This document shows, one piece after another, positions 1-5,300 of a stretch of 5,300 nt of DNA (position 1 is the stretch's first letter; the number at the start of each line of letters is the position of its first letter). The DNA is taken from assembly GCA_011391455.1 (NCBI GenBank), contig JAABQN010000153.1, positions 1 through 5,300 of the forward strand, in the 5' to 3' direction. The translations under genes were made by a program, and so were the position numbers. Source of the DNA: Nitrospiraceae bacterium (GTDB lineage: Bacteria > Nitrospirota > Nitrospiria > Nitrospirales > Nitrospiraceae). The notes below the pieces were generated by a model that searched no databases, was not told where the DNA came from, and saw only the letters and a program-made list of their open reading frames with translations.

Positions 1-144
1 CCCGCCGACCAATAAGGCGATGGCATCAATGAGGAGAGATTTACCGGCCCCGGTTTCCCCGGTCAGGACCGTAAACCCGGACTGGAATTGAAGACTGAGC
101 TGCTCAATGAGCGCGAAATTGACAATGCGCAACTCGGAGAGCAT
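1..144 (-). CDS. recN: DNA repair protein RecN, N-terminal fragment (runs off the left edge)
   Basis: This is the first 48 codons of RecN, the SMC-like ATPase that acts in the cytoplasm in recombinational repair of double-strand breaks. The translation opens MLSELRIVNFALIEQLSLQF, the usual RecN first strand and 'NFALI' motif. It continues into a Walker A P-loop, GETGAGKS, at residues 29-36, followed by LLIDAIALLVGG, the standard RecN helix after the P-loop. The coiled coil, signature and Walker B regions lie outside the window. The ATG at 144 is the only plausible start, because an in-frame TAA lies four codons upstream. The best Shine-Dalgarno-like sequence, TAAGGA, overlaps the trxA stop codon about 18 nt upstream, which is rather far. 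Translation may therefore depend on coupling to trxA, 21 nt away. SbcC or SMC are alternatives for a P-loop this close to the N-terminus, but the NFALI motif favours RecN. Confidence 0.93.
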   Translation of the reverse strand, partial: MLSELRIVNFALIEQLSLQFQSGFTVLTGETGAGKSLLIDAIALLVGG

Positions 145-165
145 TGCGGCAGGTGATTACAATCC

Positions 166-513
166 TTAGGCTGAGCCGGCTGGTTGTGCCAGCAGCGAAT
201 CGATCATGTCCTTGAACTGCCGCTTCGGTCGAGCTCCAACGAGTTTTTCCACAACCTGCCCGTTCTTGAAAAACAGAATGGTCGGGATACTCATCACCTG
301 ATAGCGGCCTGCGACTTCCGGATTTTCATCGGTATTGAGCTTCCGCACCTTCATCTTCCCCGCATACTCTTTGCCCAATTCCTCGATGATCGGAGCGACC
401 ATTTGGCACGGTCCACACCAGACGGCCCAAAAATCTACCATCACCAGCTCGGAAGACTTCATGACCTCTACATCCCATGTTGCATCTTCGACCTTCAGTG
501 CATCACCTGCCAC
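166..513 (-). CDS. trxA: Thioredoxin 1 (GTG start)
   Basis: A 115-residue cytoplasmic thioredoxin, the usual length for the family. It reduces protein disulfides and is recharged by thioredoxin reductase, which is not in this window. The active site WCGPC is at residues 32-36 within the motif DFWAVWCGPC. It includes the buried Asp27 that assists catalysis in the family, and the cis-proline loop MSIPT has Pro77. A glycine near the C-terminal helix (Gly93, in LVGARPKRQF) is also conserved. There is no signal peptide, so a periplasmic Dsb or CcmG role is unlikely. The frame stays open upstream to a TTG at 594, but that stretch covers the promoter and is not thioredoxin-like. The GTG at 513 is preceded by a perfect AAGGAGG with 8-nt spacing and gives the normal thioredoxin N-terminus MAGDALKVEDATWD. 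recN follows after 21 nt, so the two are probably cotranscribed. Confidence 0.95.
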   Translation of the reverse strand: MAGDALKVEDATWDVEVMKSSELVMVDFWAVWCGPCQMVAPIIEELGKEYAGKMKVRKLNTDENPEVAGRYQVMSIPTILFFKNGQVVEKLVGARPKRQFKDMIDSLLAQPAGSA

Positions 514-521
514 GTCACATT

Positions 522-528
522 CCTCCTT
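522..528 (-). promoter_or_regulatory. Shine-Dalgarno site that fixes the trxA GTG start
   Basis: On the minus strand the sequence reads AAGGAGG, a full-length match to the anti-Shine-Dalgarno sequence, 8 nt before the GTG at 513. An ATG lies between the two (520-518) but is followed at once by TGA and sits only 1 nt from the site. GTG is therefore the only workable start for the thioredoxin frame. Confidence 0.85.
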
Positions 529-566
529 AGCTGAGCACACTGTAAACCTTGGAAAGAGTACGGCAT

Positions 567-594
567 CGTATACCAGCCCTCTTCGAGGAGTCAA
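567..594 (-). promoter_or_regulatory. Predicted sigma70-type promoter with extended -10, driving trxA
   Basis: On the minus strand there is TTGACT (594-589, five of six bases matching TTGACA), a 16-nt spacer, then TATACG (572-567, four of six matching TATAAT). A TG dinucleotide one base upstream of the -10 makes it an extended -10 element (TGGTATACG). Transcription would start near 560 and leave a leader of roughly 47 nt containing the perfect Shine-Dalgarno site. The elements sit just downstream of the lptD stop, in the largest intergenic gap of the window. This suggests that trxA-recN can be transcribed independently of accD-folC-lptD. An alternative -10, TACGAT with 18-nt spacing, overlaps it. 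The prediction rests on motif matching alone. Confidence 0.6.
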
Positions 595-605
595 ATCGGC
601 TCAGC

Positions 606-3074
606 TCATCGTCCAATCCCACCGCCCATCTCAGGCTGGGGCATGTCCGATTGTGGCCTCCCATAGGGCCCTCCTGGCACAGCCCAGGGCAGTCCTTTCT
701 CTCCGATCAGTAGAGGGCTGAGAATATTTCGAACCACTGCCGTGCCGAAGCTCTCCGTCCAACCGATCCCGGTCAGGCTCAACATGAAGCTATACTGCTG
801 GCGATCGGGGAACTGTAAATAATAGAGCCCCAGCGACCAACACTTGCAGGGATTCTGGTAGAGAGCAACGACGTCGTACTCCGGGCTCTTGCCGGTCTTC
901 ACGTCGTAGTAGCCCTTTGCCCCGACCGTCCAACCCCAGGGTGTGCGAAACGCCCCTCCCGCTGTGAGAAATTGGATCTCAGAAGTTGGGGCATAGACTT
1001 CATTGAATGAAATCGGATTCCACACGTCTCCACGGCGTACACGATTACCATCGTGCGAAAAGCGCTGCCCCACTTCGAGATACCAGTAGTTGGACTGTTG
1101 AACCCGAAAATTAGTATTGAATTGACTTAACGACGATCGGTAAGGATCGAAAAATGCATCGATGGTCATATACTGGTTAGTCGCGGGCACCTGACCGGAG
1201 CCTGTGCCTAGACCCAGGCCGGACGCGGCAGCGGCCAACTGAGCCTGAGTATACTGTGGGGTCGTATTGCCGATCGCAATCCGCATCCAGAGATCGGAAA
1301 ACTTCTTCCCCTCAATGGCCACTGTCGCCGGTTGCAGCGGTTGCGTGATCGACCCGAACAGCGGGGATGCGCCAGGGGTAAAGTCCCGGGCTCTCGTTTG
1401 CACGGAGCCCGCGTGATAACTCTGGGCCATCGTGAAATCCAGCCAATTGAAACTGCTGCTGCCCGCTTGCTCCAACAGCCGGCTGCGGATCGCATAGGTC
1501 AGCAAGTTTTTCTTCTGCAGATCGTCCACCTGATCGATCTGAGTCAACTGTGACTGATTCGTCTGTGGAACATATTCATACATGACACTGGGCTCAATGG
1601 TATGCAGCAAAGTATTGCCTTCGCTCGTCCGGAAGCGCCGGCTCAGCTTCGACGTCGCATCGAGCGCTGCCCAGAAGGTCTCGCGATGCTGGCTTTCAGG
1701 ATTGTGCACCCCCCTTGTGTAATAGGTCTCGCGCACTTTCACCTGGGGGGTCAGGCCTACAACGTGGCCGAAATCCAGGACATCAGTCGACAATCCCGGC
1801 ATCACATCGATTCGATTCTGGGCAAAGCCCTGTTCACGATAAAAGTTCACGAAATTCATATCCGAACCGAGTAAAATCGGCGAATTGAACAGCGAGACAT
1901 TCGGGAGACTGTACCCGATTTCCGGCAATCGCTGGAACGTATCGCTTCCCCCAGATTGTAACGGTTGTAGATATTGACCGAGCAGGTAGGCCTTTCCATA
2001 ACCCAGACGTTGAGTCGCCAACAAATTCGATTCGCTGCTGGGAAGGGCCCGCTGAACTCCCGAGTTGCTCAACTGTTGCAGATAATTCGGGTCGGTCACC
2101 AAGTTGGCTTGGACACGGAGCAACAAGTCCGGCGTGAAATGCTGTATATGCGTGCCGGTGATCACAGCCCGAGTCTGCTCTGCATTTTGCCCCATCGGAC
2201 TCACACCGGCCACATCGGGTAGCTCTGTCTGCCGCAAGGCGCTGACTAACCACTGCCCACGGGATTTCCGGTCAATCATGTAGCGATATTTCAGATCGCC
2301 CCCGTAGCCGAGGCTACTGTAATAGGAAGGAGTGATCGTCAGATCCTGGCTCGGATTGATGGCCCAAAAGAAGCTGTCTTGGAGGTGCATGCCGAAGCGA
2401 CTGTCGTATCCGACAATGGGAAGGAGGAACCCGGTGCGCCGCTTGTTAAGCGGATAGGTCATTGCGGGAAGCGGAACCACCGGAACATCGTTGACACAGA
2501 GCCATCCACCGGTAAAGGCCACATTGTCGCCGGCATGCAGGTCAAGATCCTTGAACTGAAACCGCCAGGCCGGGGTCTCACCTTCCTGCGCATCGCAATT
2601 CGTAAACCGGCCCTCTTTCACCCGATAATGCTCATCTGAAAACCGTTGAATGAGACGCCCCTCCACCGAAGTATTGGTGGATTTGAGATGGACTCGTCCA
2701 TGCGTGATCACTCCCGCTTCGGTATTCACGTTGAGTTCCAACCGTTCGGTTACCAGATCTGATTTAGGATCGGTGAGCCGGACGTGGCCCGTGGCAATCA
2801 CGATACCGGGCAGCGCATGGATGGTCATATGATCAGCCGTCAGGCGCAGAGTGCCCTGGTTCACCACCACCGAGCCATCGGCTTCGTAGACTTCTCTATC
2901 CTGTAAGTAATCGATCCGCGCTGCGGTGATATCGAGCGGAAGCCCTTCGGACGATGTCGTTGTCGCTGCGGAGCCCTTCCCATTCCCTGCCGCGCCTCCA
3001 GCGTACGGCAGCAGTATCCCCAGCACCAACCAACCGACCAGACACATCCACAGCCGCATCGCATTCCCTGCCAT
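606..3074 (-). CDS. lptD: LPS assembly outer-membrane protein LptD (OstA/Imp)
   Basis: This is the beta-barrel subunit of the LptDE translocon, which receives lipopolysaccharide from the periplasmic LptA bridge and inserts it in the outer leaflet. With the ATG at 3074 it has 822 residues, close to typical LptD length. A signal peptide covers about residues 1-29 (Arg7, then the hydrophobic core WMCLVGWLVLGILL and a small-residue cleavage region AGGAAG). An LptA/OstA-like jellyroll domain spans about 45-150. Family motifs follow: FTNC at 157-160, PVVPLPAMTYPLNKRRTGFL (RRTGFLLP at 212-219), then the barrel, which includes SSLGYGGDLKYRYM and a C-terminal NPCKCWSLGLYY around 741-752. Mature cysteines are only C160, C193, C743 and C745. 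The C-terminus is a Gly/Pro/Met-rich tail. The start lies one base after the folC stop (TGAGATG), which suggests translational coupling. An in-frame ATG at 3059, preceded by AGGGA, is an almost equally good start (817 residues). The open frame further upstream overlaps folC and is not LptD-like. An LptE partner gene is not visible here. Confidence 0.94.
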   Translation of the reverse strand: MAGNAMRLWMCLVGWLVLGILLPYAGGAAGNGKGSAATTTSSEGLPLDITAARIDYLQDREVYEADGSVVVNQGTLRLTADHMTIHALPGIVIATGHVRLTDPKSDLVTERLELNVNTEAGVITHGRVHLKSTNTSVEGRLIQRFSDEHYRVKEGRFTNCDAQEGETPAWRFQFKDLDLHAGDNVAFTGGWLCVNDVPVVPLPAMTYPLNKRRTGFLLPIVGYDSRFGMHLQDSFFWAINPSQDLTITPSYYSSLGYGGDLKYRYMIDRKSRGQWLVSALRQTELPDVAGVSPMGQNAEQTRAVITGTHIQHFTPDLLLRVQANLVTDPNYLQQLSNSGVQRALPSSESNLLATQRLGYGKAYLLGQYLQPLQSGGSDTFQRLPEIGYSLPNVSLFNSPILLGSDMNFVNFYREQGFAQNRIDVMPGLSTDVLDFGHVVGLTPQVKVRETYYTRGVHNPESQHRETFWAALDATSKLSRRFRTSEGNTLLHTIEPSVMYEYVPQTNQSQLTQIDQVDDLQKKNLLTYAIRSRLLEQAGSSSFNWLDFTMAQSYHAGSVQTRARDFTPGASPLFGSITQPLQPATVAIEGKKFSDLWMRIAIGNTTPQYTQAQLAAAASGLGLGTGSGQVPATNQYMTIDAFFDPYRSSLSQFNTNFRVQQSNYWYLEVGQRFSHDGNRVRRGDVWNPISFNEVYAPTSEIQFLTAGGAFRTPWGWTVGAKGYYDVKTGKSPEYDVVALYQNPCKCWSLGLYYLQFPDRQQYSFMLSLTGIGWTESFGTAVVRNILSPLLIGEKGLPWAVPGGPYGRPQSDMPQPEMGGGIGR

Positions 3075-3075
3075 C

Positions 3076-4371
3076 TCAGCCCCGAAGCGGCGAAAATACA
3101 CAGCCACGGAACCATGCCTGGCACTCTCCCACGAGCATAAGCGATCCCGTGACACAGACCAGACCATCGGGCGTCGCCAGCTGTCTGGCCAGCGCCATCG
3201 CATCGCTGAGCAACGGCATGACATGCGGATGAAGCACCAGACCTTCAAGCGAGGCTCGGAGTTCCTGCGTGGTGGCAGAACGTGGGAGATCTGCCTGCGT
3301 CAATACCACTTCATCGACAAGGCCCCTCATCGGCTCGAAAAACCCCCGATGATCCTTGTCGCGCATCATCCCAAGAACAAGAACCACCGGACGGGATGGC
3401 TGAGATCGATCAGAATGCGTGAGGAAATCGGCCAATACCGCCGCGGCAGCAGGATTATGCGCGCCATCCAGCAGGACTATCGGATGGCGATCGATCACTT
3501 CCAATCGTCCGGCCCAGTTGACCCCACGCAGTCCCGCGCTCACCGCCTCGGCCGTGACAACAATCCCCTGGGGAGCCGCCGCCTCCAACAGCGCCAGCGC
3601 ACAAGCGGCGTTATCAAGCTGGTGGCGCCCCTCCAGGGCACAGGTCAGTCCGTCATAGTGCATCGCCAGACCGTAATAGGAAAATTGCCGGGGCGCCTCT
3701 CCCTCCGTGCGAAAATCCTGATTCAGACGAAACACCGGAGCCTGCCGTTCTCTGGCCACCTGGTCGATTGTCCGCCACGCGTCATCGTCCAGGCGCCCCA
3801 GCACCACCGGCACCCCCGGCTTAATAATGCCGGCCTTCTCAAATGCGATCGATGAGCCGGTCGTACCCAGATACTCCTGATGATCGAGAGCAATCGTCGT
3901 CACAGCACAAGCCATGGGCGTGACCACGTTCGTTGCATCGAATCTGCCACCTAACCCAACCTCCAGCACTGCCACGTCGACTCCTGAATCGGCAAAGTGC
4001 TGCAATGCCATCGCCGTCGTATATTCGAAGAAGGTCGGCGACAGATCCGGTTGGCAGAGAGCCTGAAACTGTTCAGTCAATTGTGCCACCCGCAATTCAG
4101 GAATCATCTCGCCATTGACACGGATCCGCTCCCGGAACTCCACGAGGTGAGGCGACGTATAGAGCCCCACTCGATACCCAGCCGCCTGCAACACGGCAGC
4201 GGCCATGGCAGCGGTGGAGCCTTTTCCATTCGTGCCGGCGATATGCAGTGTGCGGTACTTGGTCTGCGGCATACCGAGCCGCACCGTCAACGCCGTCATC
4301 GTCGCAAGGCCCAGCTTGATCCCATGTTTTTGCAGACGGAACAAATAGGCCACGGCAGAGGAATAGGTCAT
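3076..4371 (-). CDS. folC: Folylpolyglutamate synthase / dihydrofolate synthase FolC
   Basis: A 431-residue Mur-ligase-family enzyme of the cytoplasm that adds glutamate, with ATP, to folates and in bifunctional members to dihydropteroate. Motifs appear in family order: the N-terminal helix YLFRLQKHGIKLGL (9-22), P-loop GTNGKGS (46-52), the TSPHL loop (72-76), RIRVNG (82-87), FFEYTTAMAL (115-124), VLEVGLGGRFDATN (136-149), ALDHQEYLG (162-170), and IAFEKAGIIKPG (176-187). The last contains the lysine that is probably carbamylated to help bind metal. Next come GRHQLDNAA (249-257), WAGRLEV (287-293), DGAHNP (303-308, start of the C-terminal domain) and VTGSL near the end. The length is normal and every key motif is intact. 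The ATG at 4371 gives the standard FolC N-terminus and is the most upstream ATG/GTG/TTG in the frame, but it has no Shine-Dalgarno sequence. It lies 56 nt after accD and one base before lptD, so the three genes are probably cotranscribed. Sequence alone does not show whether it is mono- or bifunctional. Confidence 0.95.
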   Translation of the reverse strand: MTYSSAVAYLFRLQKHGIKLGLATMTALTVRLGMPQTKYRTLHIAGTNGKGSTAAMAAAVLQAAGYRVGLYTSPHLVEFRERIRVNGEMIPELRVAQLTEQFQALCQPDLSPTFFEYTTAMALQHFADSGVDVAVLEVGLGGRFDATNVVTPMACAVTTIALDHQEYLGTTGSSIAFEKAGIIKPGVPVVLGRLDDDAWRTIDQVARERQAPVFRLNQDFRTEGEAPRQFSYYGLAMHYDGLTCALEGRHQLDNAACALALLEAAAPQGIVVTAEAVSAGLRGVNWAGRLEVIDRHPIVLLDGAHNPAAAAVLADFLTHSDRSQPSRPVVLVLGMMRDKDHRGFFEPMRGLVDEVVLTQADLPRSATTQELRASLEGLVLHPHVMPLLSDAMALARQLATPDGLVCVTGSLMLVGECQAWFRGCVFSPLRG

Positions 4372-4427
4372 GGTGTAACCAGGCAGGAAGGAGGCTAGCC
4401 AGGATTCTTCATGCAGGAAATCCCGGC
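4372..4427 (-). other. accD-folC intergenic leader without a Shine-Dalgarno site
   Basis: This 56-nt gap contains no purine-rich ribosome binding site before the folC ATG. On the minus strand it is pyrimidine-rich near folC and contains CCTCCTT (4394-4388), which copies the anti-Shine-Dalgarno end of 16S rRNA instead of pairing with it. The folC reading frame stays open through the gap, but it offers no ATG, GTG or TTG there. No terminator-like hairpin with a T-tract is seen, so readthrough from accD is expected. Confidence 0.55.
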
Positions 4428-5264
4428 TTAAAAATGCGCCACGAGGGTGCTTAAGGTTTCTTTCAGCTGTTTACGCTCCACGATCATGTCGATCATGCCA
4501 TGTTCCAACAGAAACTCGGCTCGCTGAAACTGATCCGGCAACTGCTGTTTGATCGTCTGCTCGATCACGCGGGGACCGGCAAATCCGATCAGCGCTTTCG
4601 GTTCGGCCAGAATCACATCGCCCAACATGGCAACGCTGGCGGTGACGCCCCCGAACGTGGGATCGGCTAACAGACAAATAAACGGAAGTTTGGCCTCGCC
4701 CAGCTTGGCGACAGCTGCAGCGGTTTTGGCCATCTGCATGAGGGAAAGAATCCCCTCCTGCATCCTGGCTCCTCCGGAGGTCGTGACTAAAATGACCGGC
4801 AACCTGGCCTCCAATGCGCGATCGATCGCCCGACAGATCTTTTCACCGACGACCGACCCCATGCTGCCACCCATAAAACTGAAATCGAACAGGCAAAGTA
4901 CCACACGACGGCCGTTCATCATCCCTTCGCCGATCATCATGGCATCTTTGCGGCCGGTCTTCCCCTGATGCGCCTTCACGCGATCCTTGTACGATTTCGT
5001 GTCCTGAAAATTCAGCGGATCCTGGGGACCGAGTTCCGCATCCCATTCTTTGAACGTCCCGAGGTCGACCAGGAGCGCAATCCGTTCAATGACAGAAATC
5101 GGGAAATGGTAGTCGCACTTGGGACAGACCTTATTATTCCGCTCGACTTCTTTGCGATAGACGATTTCCCGGCAGTGGTTGCACTTGAGCCACATCCCTT
5201 CAGAAAGCTTGGAACGCTTGGGAGCTTCAGGCTCGGTCGTTTTCTGTTTTTTAAACCAGGCCAT
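4428..5264 (-). CDS. accD: Acetyl-CoA carboxylase carboxyltransferase subunit beta
   Basis: A 278-residue beta subunit of the acetyl-CoA carboxylase carboxyltransferase. With AccA it moves the carboxyl group from biotin-AccB to acetyl-CoA, giving malonyl-CoA, the first committed step of fatty-acid synthesis. The N-terminal zinc ribbon has Cys28, Cys31, Cys47 and Cys50 (CNHC and CPKC), the standard pattern. The crotonase-like carboxyltransferase domain follows, with MGGSMGSVVGEK (131-142), TSGGARMQEG (162-171), DPTFGGVTAS (201-210) and GFAGPRVIEQT (227-237), all conserved in AccD. The length is typical and no catalytic motif is missing. The ATG at 5264 gives the usual start MAWFKK and has AAAAGGAG at 7-nt spacing. 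The accD-folC order is common in bacteria. AccA is not in this window. Cotranscription with folC and lptD would link membrane lipid precursor supply and LPS export, but that is inference from spacing. Confidence 0.97.
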   Translation of the reverse strand: MAWFKKQKTTEPEAPKRSKLSEGMWLKCNHCREIVYRKEVERNNKVCPKCDYHFPISVIERIALLVDLGTFKEWDAELGPQDPLNFQDTKSYKDRVKAHQGKTGRKDAMMIGEGMMNGRRVVLCLFDFSFMGGSMGSVVGEKICRAIDRALEARLPVILVTTSGGARMQEGILSLMQMAKTAAAVAKLGEAKLPFICLLADPTFGGVTASVAMLGDVILAEPKALIGFAGPRVIEQTIKQQLPDQFQRAEFLLEHGMIDMIVERKQLKETLSTLVAHF

Positions 5265-5270
5265 AACGCG

Positions 5271-5278
5271 CTCCTTTT
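5271..5278 (-). promoter_or_regulatory. Shine-Dalgarno site of accD
   Basis: On the minus strand the sequence is AAAAGGAG, 7 nt before the accD ATG at 5264. It overlaps the TAA stop (5279-5277) of the probable upstream gene, an arrangement typical of tightly packed operons. Confidence 0.75.
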
Positions 5279-5300
5279 AGTCGCGGGCTGGACTTGCGAG
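5277..5300 (-). CDS. Possible C-terminal tail of an upstream gene (last seven codons)
   Basis: In the frame ending at TAA (5279-5277) the visible residues are LASPARD followed by the stop. The placement, 12 nt before accD with the stop overlapping the accD ribosome binding site, is what a cotranscribed upstream gene would look like. Seven residues are too few to identify it. In many bacteria trpA precedes accD, which makes tryptophan synthase alpha a candidate on gene order only. The frame could also be chance. Confidence 0.35.
   Translation of the reverse strand, partial: LASPARD

Noticed and set aside
578..588. Short inverted repeat CCTC-TTC-GAGG, considered as a terminator between lptD and trxA
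   Set aside because: The stem is only 4 bp with a 3-nt loop, no T-tract follows on either strand, and it lies within the spacer of the predicted trxA promoter.
335..721. Plus-strand open frame (128 codons) over trxA, the gap and the lptD end
   Set aside because: It is antisense to thioredoxin with its conserved active site, has no convincing ribosome site, and has low-complexity Ser/Thr/Ala-rich content. It is a shadow frame.
166..1000. Idea that trxA next to lptD serves LptD disulfide formation
   Set aside because: The thioredoxin has no signal peptide and has the reducing WCGPC motif of cytoplasmic TrxA. LptD disulfides form in the periplasm by Dsb-type enzymes. Adjacency alone does not support a direct role.
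2926..3855. Long plus-strand open frame (309 codons) across the folC-lptD junction
   Set aside because: It lies wholly antisense to folC and the lptD start, both with unmistakable motifs. Its translation is rich in Arg, His, Ser and Pro with no recognisable domain, as expected of a shadow frame in GC-rich DNA.
4395..4412. Five-codon open frame (MKNPG) in the accD-folC gap, considered as a leader peptide
   Set aside because: It is too short to distinguish from chance. Its only ribosome-site-like sequence is a weak GGGA, and no attenuator hairpins are visible around it.
4388..4428. Plus-strand AAGGAGG followed by ATG, considered as the start of a plus-strand gene
   Set aside because: The spacing to the ATG is too long (about 16 nt) and the frame stops after six codons. 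The tract is discussed instead as an anti-Shine-Dalgarno-like sequence on the minus strand.
4549..4968. Plus-strand open frame (139 codons) inside accD
   Set aside because: It is fully antisense to the conserved carboxyltransferase domain and has no recognisable motif.

Overview
The window is a compact bacterial chromosome segment with every recognisable gene on the minus strand. In transcription order (right to left) it reads: last codons of an unidentified gene, accD (acetyl-CoA carboxylase carboxyltransferase beta subunit), folC (folylpolyglutamate/dihydrofolate synthase), lptD (outer-membrane LPS assembly translocon), trxA (thioredoxin 1) and the first 48 codons of recN (DNA repair ATPase). 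The presence of LptD means a Gram-negative, LPS-bearing host. The sequence is moderately GC-rich, and the thioredoxin and LptD sequences resemble those I recall from Nitrospira (phylum Nitrospirota). That assignment is from memory and only moderately secure.

Layout: 5300-5277 is a probable C-terminal gene tail whose stop codon overlaps the accD ribosome binding site. accD occupies 5264-4428. A 56-nt gap with no Shine-Dalgarno site precedes folC (4371-3076). lptD starts one base after the folC stop and ends at 606. A 92-nt gap follows, carrying a good sigma70-type promoter and a perfect Shine-Dalgarno sequence for trxA (513-166). recN starts 21 nt beyond trxA and leaves the window at its left edge. 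No stretch longer than 100 nt lacks a gene.

The genes are housekeeping: malonyl-CoA for fatty-acid synthesis (accD), folate polyglutamylation (folC), insertion of LPS into the outer membrane (lptD), dithiol redox chemistry (trxA) and double-strand-break repair (recN). accD and lptD both serve envelope lipid production, and accD-folC-lptD look like one transcription unit. trxA-recN probably form a second unit, or a readthrough unit with its own internal promoter.

I found no mobile element, CRISPR array, RNA gene, toxin-antitoxin pair or new system. The points most worth a second look are the altered cysteine layout of LptD, the trxA promoter inside the gene cluster, and the folC leader, which lacks a Shine-Dalgarno site but carries an anti-Shine-Dalgarno-like tract.
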